A DNA stretch of 64,000 bases, from NCBI GenBank assembly GCA_001898835.1, contig MKVM01000003.1, positions 597,842 through 661,841 of the forward strand, read 5' to 3'. Both the position numbers and the translations under genes were made by a program. Position 1 is the first letter of the stretch. Every line of letters starts with the position of its first letter. Origin of the DNA: Micrococcales bacterium 72-143. Its GTDB lineage: Bacteria > Actinomycetota > Actinomycetes > Actinomycetales > Microbacteriaceae. Below the pieces are notes generated by a model. That model had not been told where the DNA came from. It saw only the letters and a list, made by a program, of their open reading frames with translations, and searched no databases. Shown in pieces: positions 43,834 to 52,561 of this stretch.

Positions 43834-45798
43834 GTGCGGCGCCTCGCGTGGGTCACCGGACCCGCCCTCCTCCTGCTCGCCGCGCTCGCGGCGGTGCTCG
43901 TGGCGCTCGCGGTCGGCGGCGGGGCCGCGCCCCTGCCGCTCGTCGACCCGGGGGCCGTCGTGCGCTACGGCATCCCCATCGCGACCGTGCTCGTCGACCT
44001 CGGGGCCGCCGCCACCATCGGGTCGCTCGTGCTCGCCTGCTTCGCGCTCACCCCCGGCAGCAAGGCGTACGACCGTGCCGCCGACATCGCCGCCGCCGGC
44101 GCCGGCGTCTGGACCGTCGCATCCGCCGCGATGGCCTTCCTGCTCTTCCAGAGCCTGCACATCACCGCGCCCACCCTCGACGACGGCTACGGGCAGCAGC
44201 TCGGCACCTTCCTGACCGACGTGCCCGTCGGGCGCGCCTGGCTCACCGTGACCCTCGTCGCCGCCGCGGCCACCGCCGTGTGCTTCGCGGTGCGGAACGT
44301 CACGGCGCTCGCGCTCGTCGCCGCCGGATCCGCGCTCGGCCTCCTGCCGGTCGCGCAGCAGGGGCACGCGGGCTCCACCGCCGACCATGACCTCGCGGTC
44401 AGCGCCATCTGGCTGCACATGCTCTTCGCGTGCGTGTGGGTGGGGGGCCTGCTCGTCGTGGTCGTCGCACGGCGCACGCTCGACGGTGGGCGGATGCGCG
44501 CCGTGCTCGCCCGCTACTCCACACTCGCGCTCGTGAGCTTCATCGTCGTCGCGGTCTCCGGATACGCCTCCGCCGCGATCCGGGTGGGGGAGCTCGCGAA
44601 CCTCGGCAGCCCGTACGGCCTCATCGTGCTCGGCAAGGTCACCGCCCTCCTCGCGCTGGGCGTGTTCGGCGCCGTGCAGCGGCGCCGGGTGATCGCGCGG
44701 GTGGGCGATCGGGCATCGGCCTGGTGGTTCCGGGCGCTCGTGCTCGGCGAGCTCGCCTTCATGGGCATCGCGACGGGTCTCGCCGCCGGCCTCGCCCGCA
44801 CCGCGCCGCCCGTCGACGAGGTGCCCGCCGACCAGCTGAGCGACCCGAGCCCCGCCGCATACCTCACCGGCCGCGACCTGCCGCCCGAGCTCGACGGCCT
44901 CCGCTACCTCACCGAGTGGCGGCTCGAGATCGTGTGGGCGCTCGTCGTGGCGTTCGGCGCGTTCTTCTACCTCGCGGGCGTTCGGCGCCTCCGTCGCCGG
45001 GGCGACCGGTGGCCGTGGCATCGCACCGTCCTGTGGCTGCTCGGTCTGGCGGCCCTCGCCTGGGTCACCAACGGGGCGCCCGGCGTCTACGAGCAGTTCC
45101 TGTTCTCGGCGCACATGCTCGGCCACATGGTCCTCACCATGGCGATCCCCATCGTGCTCGTGCTCGCCGCGCCGGTCACGCTCGCCGCACGTGCCATCCA
45201 CCGCCGCGACGACGGCAGCCGCGGGCCGCGCGAGTGGATCCTGTGGGCGGTGCAGTCGCCCGTGGCGGCCGTGCTCACCAACCCCTTCGTCGCCGCCACG
45301 CTGTTCGCCGTCTCGCTGTGGGTCTTCTACTACACGGCGATCTTCCGCTGGGCGGTCACCGACCACGTCGGCCACCTCTGGATGGTCGCCCACTTCCTCA
45401 TCACCGGCTACCTCTTCGCCCTCGTGCTCGTCGGCGTCGACCCCGTGCGCAAGCGCCCGCCGCACGCGCTGCGTCTGCTGCTGCTGCTCGCCACGATGGC
45501 GTTCCACGCCTTCTTCGGGCTCGCCATCATGTCCGACCAGGGGCTCATGCTCGCCGACTGGTTCGGCGCGATGGGACGCACCTGGGGGCTGCCGCCCCTC
45601 GAGGACCAGCGCTGGGGCGGGGGGATCGCGTGGTCGGTGGGCGAGATCCCGACCGTCATCCTCGCGATCGTCGTCGCCGTGCAGTGGTCGCGGTCGGACG
45701 ACCGCGAGGCGAAGCGCCGCGACCGGGCCGCCGATCGCGACGGCGAGGCGGAGCTCGCGGCGTACAACGCCATGCTGTCGAAGCGCGCGCGGCGCTAG
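43834..45798 (+). CDS. CopD-CtaG fusion membrane protein (copper transport and cytochrome oxidase assembly)
   Basis: 654-residue protein with about fifteen membrane helices. The N-terminal half holds a CopD-type copper-resistance domain (HMLFACVWVGGLLVVVVARRTL, with histidines in membrane). The C-terminal half is a CtaG/Caa3-type assembly domain (FLFSAHMLGHMVLTMAIPIVLVLAAPVTLAARAI, HLWMVAHFLITGYLFALVLVGVDP). Such fusions are known in actinobacteria and are thought to deliver copper to cytochrome c oxidase. TAGGCT lies 6 bases before the GTG start: leaderless. Confidence 0.9.
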   Translation: MRRLAWVTGPALLLLAALAAVLVALAVGGGAAPLPLVDPGAVVRYGIPIATVLVDLGAAATIGSLVLACFALTPGSKAYDRAADIAAAGAGVWTVASAAMAFLLFQSLHITAPTLDDGYGQQLGTFLTDVPVGRAWLTVTLVAAAATAVCFAVRNVTALALVAAGSALGLLPVAQQGHAGSTADHDLAVSAIWLHMLFACVWVGGLLVVVVARRTLDGGRMRAVLARYSTLALVSFIVVAVSGYASAAIRVGELANLGSPYGLIVLGKVTALLALGVFGAVQRRRVIARVGDRASAWWFRALVLGELAFMGIATGLAAGLARTAPPVDEVPADQLSDPSPAAYLTGRDLPPELDGLRYLTEWRLEIVWALVVAFGAFFYLAGVRRLRRRGDRWPWHRTVLWLLGLAALAWVTNGAPGVYEQFLFSAHMLGHMVLTMAIPIVLVLAAPVTLAARAIHRRDDGSRGPREWILWAVQSPVAAVLTNPFVAATLFAVSLWVFYYTAIFRWAVTDHVGHLWMVAHFLITGYLFALVLVGVDPVRKRPPHALRLLLLLATMAFHAFFGLAIMSDQGLMLADWFGAMGRTWGLPPLEDQRWGGGIAWSVGEIPTVILAIVVAVQWSRSDDREAKRRDRAADRDGEAELAAYNAMLSKRARR

Positions 45799-46736
45799 CG
45801 GAGGGCGGGGGCGAGCACGACGGCGTCGCCGTCGAAGGCGATGCGGTACGCCGCGCTGAACGGCACGTCCTCCTCGAGCGTCGAGACAGAGCCGTCGAAG
45901 AGCGACTGCACCTCGACGCTCAGGTGCGCGACGCCCTCCGCGCCCGGCACCGCCCACGTGCCGATGCGGTCCGAGGGGGCGACCGTCGCATCCGGCATCT
46001 CGACGATCGTCCAGCGCGGCTCCGACACGACACGGTTCTCGATCGCGTAGCCGAACGGGCAGCCCGTGGGGAACAGGATGCGCTGCGACGCGCAGCCCGT
46101 GAGGTCGGCCTCGACGGCGGCCTGCACGGCGCGGACGAAGGCGTCGCTCGGCCGGATGTCGAGGGCGACGTCCGCCGACCCGCCGCGGGCGAGCACGGTG
46201 ACGGGGTCCGCGGTGAGGAACCGGGAGGAGTGCCCGAAGGTGTACAGCGCGGGGGTGAGCGCGGCGAAGGTCACGGGGGTGCCGCCCCAGGACTCCACCG
46301 GCAGCGAGCCGGCGGTGAACCGCGCGTCGCCGCTCGGCGTCACCGTGAGGCGGGTGACGGGGGAGGCGGCGAAGCCCCACTCGGGGAACAGCGCGAAGCG
46401 GGTGCCCACGCGGGTCACCTCGAGCACCGTCTCGCCCTGCGTCTGGCCTGTGACGCGCACGCGCACGTGATGCACCTGGCCGCGCACCTCGTCTGAGACC
46501 ACCTCGGCGGCGACGCCGGTGAACGCGCGCGGGTCGAGCAGACGATCGTCGAGGCCTGCGACGTCGACCCCCGGCAGCGCGAGCACCTCGTCGACTCGGC
46601 CCTCGGCGAGCGCCCCCAGGTAGTCGCGCACGAACCCGGATGCCGAGAACACGGTGGCGTTCGCGACGAGCACGCCGCCGATCAGCACTCCGGCGAGGAG
46701 CACGACGGCCCCCACCCAGCCGAGCACGATCCGCAT
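45795..46736 (-). CDS. Membrane-anchored exported protein of unknown function
   Basis: 313 residues. A single N-terminal helix VLGWVGAVVLLAGVLIGGVLVANATVF anchors an extracytoplasmic domain, rich in beta strands and with two cysteines (C229 region, TGCASQRILFPTGCPFGYAI) that could form a disulfide. I do not recognise the family. It converges on the CopD-CtaG gene with a 4-base overlap, and is divergent from the helicase gene. Confidence 0.75.
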   Translation of the reverse strand: MRIVLGWVGAVVLLAGVLIGGVLVANATVFSASGFVRDYLGALAEGRVDEVLALPGVDVAGLDDRLLDPRAFTGVAAEVVSDEVRGQVHHVRVRVTGQTQGETVLEVTRVGTRFALFPEWGFAASPVTRLTVTPSGDARFTAGSLPVESWGGTPVTFAALTPALYTFGHSSRFLTADPVTVLARGGSADVALDIRPSDAFVRAVQAAVEADLTGCASQRILFPTGCPFGYAIENRVVSEPRWTIVEMPDATVAPSDRIGTWAVPGAEGVAHLSVEVQSLFDGSVSTLEEDVPFSAAYRIAFDGDAVVLAPALR

Positions 46737-46795
46737 GACTCACATTCTGCCGCGCCCTCGCGGCCGACCCGGTCACGCTCGGTTAGCCTGCTGGG

Positions 46796-48088
46796 ATGCC
46801 CCGCACCGATCTCGCCCCCGAGCAGCGGGCGGTGTTCGAGGCGATCGAGACGACGCGCGACCACGTCTTCGTCACGGGCCGCGCCGGAACCGGCAAGTCG
46901 ACGCTCCTCGAGTACCTCGCCTGGAACACCTCCAAGCAGCTCGTGATCTGCGCGCCCACGGGGGTCGCGGCGCTCAACGTGGGCGGGCAGACCATCCACT
47001 CGCTGTTCCGCCTGCCGATCGGCGTGATCGCCGACCACGAGATCGAGCAGTCCGCCGAGCTGAAGAAGCTGCTCAACACGATCGAGACGCTCGTGGTCGA
47101 CGAGGTCTCGATGGTCAACGCCGACCTGCTCGACGCGATGGACCGCAGCCTCCGCCAGGCACGGCAGAAGCCCCACGAGCCGTTCGGCGGCGTGCAGCTC
47201 GTGCTCTTCGGCGACCCGTTCCAGCTCGCCCCCGTTCCCGGCGACGGCGACGAGCGCGCCTACTTCGCCGACCGCTACCGCTCCATGTGGTTCTTCGACG
47301 CGCGGGTGTGGCAGGAGGCCGACCTCACGATCTACGAGCTCGGCACCATCCATCGGCAGCACGAGCTCGAGTTCAAGCAGCTGCTCAACGCGGTGCGGCA
47401 CGGGCAGGTCACGGCCGAGATGGCGGGCCGCCTCAACTCGGTCGGCGCCCGCACGGCCCCCGACGACGGCACCATCACGCTCGCCACCACCAACCAGACC
47501 GTCACGCGCATCAACCAGACCGCTCTCGCGCGGCTGCCCGGCCGCGCGCTCACGGCCGTCGCCGACGTGAACGGCGACTTCGGCGGGCGCGCGTACCCCG
47601 CCGACGAGCGGCTCGAGCTCAAGGTCGGCGCACAGGTGATGTTCCTCCGCAACGACGCGGGCGGCGAGGGGCGCTGGGTGAACGGCACGATCGGCGAGGT
47701 GGTGCGGATCGGCGACGACGTGACGGTCGACGTCGACGGCGAGCGGCACCTCGTCGCCCCGGTCACCTGGGAGCGCTACAAGTACAGCTACTCACCGGTG
47801 ACGAAACAGCTGACGAAGGATGTGGTGGCGGAGTTCACGCAGTTCCCGCTGCGACTCGCGTGGGCGGTGACGATCCACAAGTCCCAGGGCAAGAGCTACG
47901 ACCGCGCGATCGTCGACCTCGGGCAGCGCAGCTTCGCGCCCGGGCAGACGTACGTCGCCCTCAGCCGGCTGACGGCGCTCGAGGGGCTCTACCTGAGCCG
48001 CCCGCTGCGGCCGAGCGACATCATCGTCGACGAGGCGGTGCGGCGGTTCATGTCGGGGGCGAAGCCGATCCCCGGCATCGAGGCGTAA
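46796..48088 (+). CDS. Pif1-like superfamily 1B DNA helicase
   Basis: 430-residue ATP-dependent helicase. Walker A VTGRAGTGKSTLLEYLA, Ic motif ICAPTGVAALNVGGQTIHSLF, Walker B LVVDEVSMVNADLLDAMD, motif III LVLFGDPFQLAPV, and the C-terminal IHKSQGKSYDRAIVDLG and TYVALSRLTALEGL. These are Pif1/RecD2-type signatures. TAGCCT lies 6 bases before the ATG. Short Pif1-like genes are patchy in actinobacteria; a role at DNA secondary structures is family-based. Confidence 0.88.
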   Translation: MPRTDLAPEQRAVFEAIETTRDHVFVTGRAGTGKSTLLEYLAWNTSKQLVICAPTGVAALNVGGQTIHSLFRLPIGVIADHEIEQSAELKKLLNTIETLVVDEVSMVNADLLDAMDRSLRQARQKPHEPFGGVQLVLFGDPFQLAPVPGDGDERAYFADRYRSMWFFDARVWQEADLTIYELGTIHRQHELEFKQLLNAVRHGQVTAEMAGRLNSVGARTAPDDGTITLATTNQTVTRINQTALARLPGRALTAVADVNGDFGGRAYPADERLELKVGAQVMFLRNDAGGEGRWVNGTIGEVVRIGDDVTVDVDGERHLVAPVTWERYKYSYSPVTKQLTKDVVAEFTQFPLRLAWAVTIHKSQGKSYDRAIVDLGQRSFAPGQTYVALSRLTALEGLYLSRPLRPSDIIVDEAVRRFMSGAKPIPGIEA

Positions 48089-48116
48089 GGGGCGAACCCC
48101 CACCCCCGCGATCCGG

Positions 48117-48764
48117 CTACGCGGCGGCCTTGGCGCGGGCCAGGTCGTCGAAGAGCTCGGTGTTGAAGCGGTAGGCGAGCAGCACCTCGTCGATGACGCG
48201 CTCGCGTTCGGCCGCATCCCAGTCGACGCGGTCGAGCTCGTCGCGGTAGGTCTGCTTGAACTCCTGCGGGTCGGCGATCTCGTCGAAGAGGTAGAAGCCG
48301 ACCCCGTTCGTCTCGAAGCCGAAGCGGCGCTGCATGACGCGTCCGATGAACTGGCCGCCCGACAGGTCGCCGAGGTAGCGGGTGTAGTGGTGGGCGACGA
48401 AGCCGCCCGACCAGCGCTCGGCGGTGACGCGGCGGATGCGGTCCACGTAGGCCACGGTCGTCGGCAGCGGGGTGATCTGATCGCGCCAGTCGGCGCCGAG
48501 GAGGAACTCGAGGTCGGCCTCGAGCGCCGGCAGCCGGGTGAGGCGGGGGGTCGCGAACTGCGCCACGACGGGGTCGCCTGCGAAGACCTGCTCGGCGCTC
48601 TCGAGTGCCTCGTAGATGAAGTAGTGCTGGGCGACGAGGGCGACGTAGTCCTCGCGGGTGCCGGCGCCCTTCATGAGGTCGGTCATGAAGCCGGCGCCCT
48701 CGCTGTCCGAGTGGCCGGACCAGGTGCGCTCGCGGAGGGCCTGGGAGAAGGGCAGCACCGACAC
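48117..48764 (-). CDS. hmuO: Heme oxygenase (biliverdin-producing, HmuO type)
   Basis: 215-residue enzyme that opens heme to biliverdin, CO and iron. The proximal heme ligand is H18 in RERTWSGHSDSEGAGFMTDLMKG, and the distal helix has the conserved glycines YLGDLSGGQFIGR. The GTG at 48764 is preceded by AAGGAG. The promoter overlaps a DtxR-like sequence. It allows use of heme as an iron source. Confidence 0.93.
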   Translation of the reverse strand: MSVLPFSQALRERTWSGHSDSEGAGFMTDLMKGAGTREDYVALVAQHYFIYEALESAEQVFAGDPVVAQFATPRLTRLPALEADLEFLLGADWRDQITPLPTTVAYVDRIRRVTAERWSGGFVAHHYTRYLGDLSGGQFIGRVMQRRFGFETNGVGFYLFDEIADPQEFKQTYRDELDRVDWDAAERERVIDEVLLAYRFNTELFDDLARAKAAA

Positions 48765-48777
48765 GGGGACTCCTTGA

Positions 48778-48798
48778 GGTTAGGTTTCCCTTAGTTTA
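48778..48798. promoter_or_regulatory. DtxR/IdeR-like iron box, degenerate
   Basis: GGTTAGGTTTCCCTTAGTTT resembles the DtxR/IdeR operator (TTAGGTTAGSCTAACCTAA) in its left half, TTAGGTT. The right half fits poorly. It is just upstream of the heme oxygenase ribosome site, where iron repression would be expected. Confidence 0.45.
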
Positions 48799-48818
48799 TG
48801 TCTGCCTGAAGGTTTGCG

Positions 48819-49229
48819 CTAGTCCGCATCGCGGCGGCGAGCGGCATCCGTGCGGGCGGCGCCCAGCCCCGTCGCGAGCAGCGCCGCCGACCCCGCGAAG
48901 TGCAGCACGTTGCCCGCGCCGTTCAGCGCGACGACGTTCGCGGGCGTTCCCACCGCGAAGAGCCCGAAGAGCCCGACCGCCAGCAGCAGCGCGCCGACCG
49001 CCACGTTCATCGGCCGGGCGAGCCGCTCGCCCCGCCAAGCCCCGCCCGCGAGGGCGACGGCGACCGCCAGGTGCAGGGTCGCGAGCGGCAGGTTGGTGCC
49101 CAGGATGCCCGCGAGCAGCGCGCCCGTCGACTGGTCGACCTCCGGATCGAGCGAGGCGACCAGGCCCCACGCGCCGACCGCCGCGAAGGCGACGGCCCCC
49201 GCGATCGCGGCGATCCGGTTGGGCGTCAC
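48819..49229 (-). CDS. DUF4383 membrane protein
   Basis: 136-residue protein with four membrane helices (AAIAGAVAFAAVGAWGLVASL, LATLHLAVAVALAGGAW, MNVAVGALLLAVGLFGLFAV, GNVLHFAGSAALLATGLG). The NVLH-type motif and size fit DUF4383. Function unknown. It lies between heme oxygenase and the DUF2470 gene on the same strand. Confidence 0.78.
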   Translation of the reverse strand: MTPNRIAAIAGAVAFAAVGAWGLVASLDPEVDQSTGALLAGILGTNLPLATLHLAVAVALAGGAWRGERLARPMNVAVGALLLAVGLFGLFAVGTPANVVALNGAGNVLHFAGSAALLATGLGAARTDAARRRDAD

Positions 49230-49233
49230 GGCC

Positions 49234-49533
49234 TCAGGCGTGGGGCCGGGGCTCGACCCCGAGCTTCGCGCACGCCGCGTCGTAGAGCGACACGATCTCG
49301 CGGCGGATCTCGGGCCGCTCGCTCAGCTCGCGCGACCAGGGCAGATGCAGCTCGGAGTCCTCACCCGCCACGGTGTAGCGCCACGTGCCCCCGCGGTGGT
49401 CGAGGTCGATCATGCGGGCGGACTCCGGATCGCGTCCCGCGAACGCGCGCACGATCAGGACGTTGTCGTCGGTGTGGTCGCCGTTCATGTGCGCGAGCAC
49501 GGCGTCCACGACCTCGGGGGAGAAAACGGTCAC
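49234..49533 (-). CDS. DUF2470 domain protein (heme-utilisation related)
   Basis: 99-residue protein: MTVFSPEVVDAVLAHMNGDHTDDNV and MIDLDHRGGTWRYTV. The H-x-N-x-D-H pattern is the DUF2470 signature, also found as the C-terminal domain of HugZ/HutZ heme-binding proteins. Its closeness to heme oxygenase supports a role with heme. Starts on GTG at 49533; a longer frame upstream overlaps the divergent phosphoesterase gene and is rejected. Confidence 0.8.
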   Translation of the reverse strand: MTVFSPEVVDAVLAHMNGDHTDDNVLIVRAFAGRDPESARMIDLDHRGGTWRYTVAGEDSELHLPWSRELSERPEIRREIVSLYDAACAKLGVEPRPHA

Positions 49534-49584
49534 CAGCCCACGGTAATCCACCCGCTCGGGGAGCCGGTCTGCTGAGATGGAGGG

Positions 49585-51309
49585 GTGAGCGATCGGGCGG
49601 GCGAGGAGCCCCGCGAAGGCACCAGCCGACGGGACTTCCTGCGCGTCGGCGGGGCGGCAGCCGCCGGTGTCGTGGTGGGAGCCGCGGGCGGCGCGGCGAT
49701 CGGACACGAGCTCGGCGCGCGCGACGCGCGACCCGTGCCCGATCCGGAGGCCGAGCCGGGGTTCGCGCACCTCGTGGTCGTCATGGGCGAGAACCGCTCC
49801 TTCGACAACCTGCTGGGCTACCTCTACGACGGTGCGACGCTCCCCGACGGGGCCGCCTTCGAGGGCCTCGCCTTCGGCGACCACGCGAACACGGCGCCCG
49901 ACGGCACCCGAATCCCCGCGCATCCGTACACGGGCACGACCGACCAGATCATGGGCTCCCCGAACCCCGACCCGGGCGAGCCCTACCCGCACGTGAACAC
50001 CCAGCTGTTCGGCGTGGTCGACCCGCCGTACAACATCCCCCCGGATGACAGCCATCCGACGATGGAGGGCTTCGTCGCCGACTACGCGATCAACTGGACC
50101 GAGGTGAAAGGCGCGAAGCGCGCCCCCACGACCGAGGAGCTCGCGCAGGTGATGGGCGCCTTCACTCCCGAGATGCTGCCCGTGCTGTCGACCCTCGCCC
50201 GCGAGTTCGCCGTGTACGACCACTGGTTCGCCGCGGTGCCGAGCCAGACCTTCTGCAACCGCTCCTTCTTCCACGCCTCCACCTCGCACGGCTTCGTGAC
50301 CAACAAGGAGGGCGGCGGATACCGCAAGTGGCTCGACGCGCCGGCCGCGCCCACCGTCTTCAACCGCCTGGAGGAGGCAGGGGTCGACTGGCGCATCTAC
50401 TACGACGAGCTGCAGCTCGTCTCGCTCACCGGGGTGCTGCACGCGCCCGTGCTGGAGAGGTACTGGAAGACCGAGCACTTCGCCACGATGACCCAGTTCT
50501 ACGACGACGTCGAGAACGGGCGGCTTCCCCCGTATTCCTTCATCGAGCCGCGGATGGCCTACAACCACAACGACTTCCACCCCGCGTTCGGCGAGCTGCG
50601 CGAGAGCGACGTCGACGGTTCCGAGGTCATCGACTCGGCGATCTCCGACGTGCGGGCCGGCGAGCTGCTGATCCACAACATCTACACCGCCATCCGCTCG
50701 AGCGCCTCCGCGACCGGGTCGAACGCGCTCAACACGATGCTGCTCATCACCTTCGACGAGCACGGCGGCACCTACGACCACGTGCCCCCGCCGCGCGAGT
50801 CGCCGCCCGACGACAGCGGGCCCGGCGAGATGGGTTTCGGTTTCGACCGGCTCGGATGCCGCGTGCCGGCGATCGCGGTGTCGGCGTGGACCGCGGCGGG
50901 CACCATCGTGCACGACCGCATGCACCACGGCTCGGTCACCGCCACCCTCAACCGCCTGCACGGGCTCGAGCCGCTCGCGCGCCGCGACGAGGAGGCGAAC
51001 CCGATCTTCAACGCGGTCACCCTCGCCGAGCCGAGGCATCCGTCGACCTGGCCGACGACGACCCCGCAGTACCTGCCGCCGAACCCGCAGGCGGAGGACC
51101 CGCATCCGGGCAATGCGCACCGCGACAAGCCGCTCAGCCCGCCCGCGCAGGGCCTGCTCGGGCTGCTGCTCGCGAAGTACGGCAACCCCGAGCACATCGA
51201 CCCGCAGAGCTACGGCGACGCGTACGAGGTGCTCACGAGGTACGGCACCGGGCTGTTCGGCACGGCGGCCTCGACGCCCACCGAGGCGCCGCCCACCCCG
51301 ATCCCCTGA
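49585..51309 (+). CDS. TAT-exported phosphoesterase (phospholipase C/acid phosphatase family)
   Basis: 574-residue protein. A twin-arginine signal (GTSRRDFLRVGGAAAAGVVVG) leads a phosphoesterase domain of the PLC/AcpA family: VVVMGENRSFDNLLGYLYDG holds the metal-binding ENRSFD, and FDEHGGTYDHVPPP the second site. The substrate may be phospholipid or phosphate ester. Starts on GTG next to an AGGGG ribosome site. A phosphate-starvation box is not evident. Confidence 0.9.
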   Translation: MSDRAGEEPREGTSRRDFLRVGGAAAAGVVVGAAGGAAIGHELGARDARPVPDPEAEPGFAHLVVVMGENRSFDNLLGYLYDGATLPDGAAFEGLAFGDHANTAPDGTRIPAHPYTGTTDQIMGSPNPDPGEPYPHVNTQLFGVVDPPYNIPPDDSHPTMEGFVADYAINWTEVKGAKRAPTTEELAQVMGAFTPEMLPVLSTLAREFAVYDHWFAAVPSQTFCNRSFFHASTSHGFVTNKEGGGYRKWLDAPAAPTVFNRLEEAGVDWRIYYDELQLVSLTGVLHAPVLERYWKTEHFATMTQFYDDVENGRLPPYSFIEPRMAYNHNDFHPAFGELRESDVDGSEVIDSAISDVRAGELLIHNIYTAIRSSASATGSNALNTMLLITFDEHGGTYDHVPPPRESPPDDSGPGEMGFGFDRLGCRVPAIAVSAWTAAGTIVHDRMHHGSVTATLNRLHGLEPLARRDEEANPIFNAVTLAEPRHPSTWPTTTPQYLPPNPQAEDPHPGNAHRDKPLSPPAQGLLGLLLAKYGNPEHIDPQSYGDAYEVLTRYGTGLFGTAASTPTEAPPTPIP

Positions 51310-51323
51310 GTCCTGGAGGGCCC

Positions 51324-52526
51324 ATGCTCGATGTCGAGGCGTTCCGCGCCCGCTTCCCCGCGCTCGACACGGGGGTGGCGCACTTCGACGGCCCGGGCGG
51401 CACCCAGACGCCACGCGAGGTGGGGGAGGCGATCGCGCGCACGCTCACGGGACCGCTATCGAACCGGGGGGCGGCGACGGCATCCGAGCGCAACGCGACG
51501 GATGCCGTGCTCGCGATGCGCGCCGCCATCGGCGACCTCCTCGGCGTTCCGGCCTCCGGCGTGGTCTACGGTCGCAGCGCGACCCAGCTCGCCTACGACT
51601 TCTCCCGGCACCTGTCGCGCGACTGGCGGCCGGGCGACGAGGTCGTGGTGACGCGACTCGACCACGACTCGAACGTGCGACCCTGGGTGCAGGCGGCGGA
51701 GCGCGCCGGGGCGGCGGTGCGCTGGATCCAGCTCGACCCCGCCACCGGCGAGCTGCTGCTCGACGACCTCGCGGAGGTGCTCTCGTCGCGCACGCGCGTC
51801 GTCGCCGTCACCGCGGCGTCCAACCTCATCGGCACCCAGCCGCCCGTGCGCGCGATCGCGGATGCCGCCCACGCGGCCGGCGCGCTCGTTTACGTCGATG
51901 CGGTGCACCACGCCGCGCACGAGCTCGTCGACCGCGCCGCCCTCGGCGCCGACCTCGTCGTGTGCTCGCCGTACAAGTTCCTCGGGCCGCACTGCGCGGT
52001 GCTCGGCGCGGACCCGGCACGGCTCGAGACGATCCGGCCCGACAAGCTGGCGCCGTCGACGGACGTCGTGCCCGAGCGGTTCGAGTTCGGCACGCTGCCG
52101 TACGAGACGATGGCGGGTGTGACCGCCGCGGTCGGGGTGCTCGCCGCGCTCGCGCCGGGTGCCGCGACGGGCAGGCGGGCGGCGCTCGCCGCATCCTTCG
52201 GCGCGCTGCACGCGCACGAGTCCGCGCTGCTCGCCCGGCTGGAGGCGGGGCTCGCGGGCTTCGGCGAGCGCGTCACCGTGTGGTCGCGGGCCGCGCGGCG
52301 CACGCCGACTGTGCTCATGACGTTCCCCGGCCGCTCGGCTGCGGAGGCATCCGCGTTCCTCGTCGCGCGTGACGTGCACGCGCCGGCGGGCAACTTCTAC
52401 GCCTTGGAGGCGTCGCGCGCGCTCGGCCTGGGCGAGGCGGGCGGCCTGCGTGCGGGCCTGGCGCCGTACACGACCGCGGCGGAGGTGGATCGCCTGCTCG
52501 AGGGTCTCGCCGACTTCCTCGGGTGA
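51324..52526 (+). CDS. SufS/NifS-like PLP enzyme (cysteine desulfurase-like, TIGR01976 type)
   Basis: 400-residue class V aminotransferase fold. FDGPGGTQTPREV near the start, VTRLDHDSNVRPWV, YVDAVHHAAHELVDRAALGADLVVCSPYKFLGPHCAVL with the PLP lysine. The C-terminal loop that carries the catalytic cysteine in true SufS/IscS reads HAPAGNFYALEA here, with no cysteine. So it is a desulfurase-like protein of uncertain chemistry. It starts 15 bases after the phosphoesterase gene, with GGAGGG upstream. Confidence 0.85.
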   Translation: MLDVEAFRARFPALDTGVAHFDGPGGTQTPREVGEAIARTLTGPLSNRGAATASERNATDAVLAMRAAIGDLLGVPASGVVYGRSATQLAYDFSRHLSRDWRPGDEVVVTRLDHDSNVRPWVQAAERAGAAVRWIQLDPATGELLLDDLAEVLSSRTRVVAVTAASNLIGTQPPVRAIADAAHAAGALVYVDAVHHAAHELVDRAALGADLVVCSPYKFLGPHCAVLGADPARLETIRPDKLAPSTDVVPERFEFGTLPYETMAGVTAAVGVLAALAPGAATGRRAALAASFGALHAHESALLARLEAGLAGFGERVTVWSRAARRTPTVLMTFPGRSAAEASAFLVARDVHAPAGNFYALEASRALGLGEAGGLRAGLAPYTTAAEVDRLLEGLADFLG

Positions 52527-52561
52527 GGCCGTCCGCCGACGCACGCCCTAGCGTGGGATGC

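Noticed and set aside
43726..46776. Open frame of 1016 codons on the minus strand over the CopD-CtaG gene
   Set aside because: Low-complexity shadow (histidine, arginine and glutamate runs) opposite a clear membrane protein.
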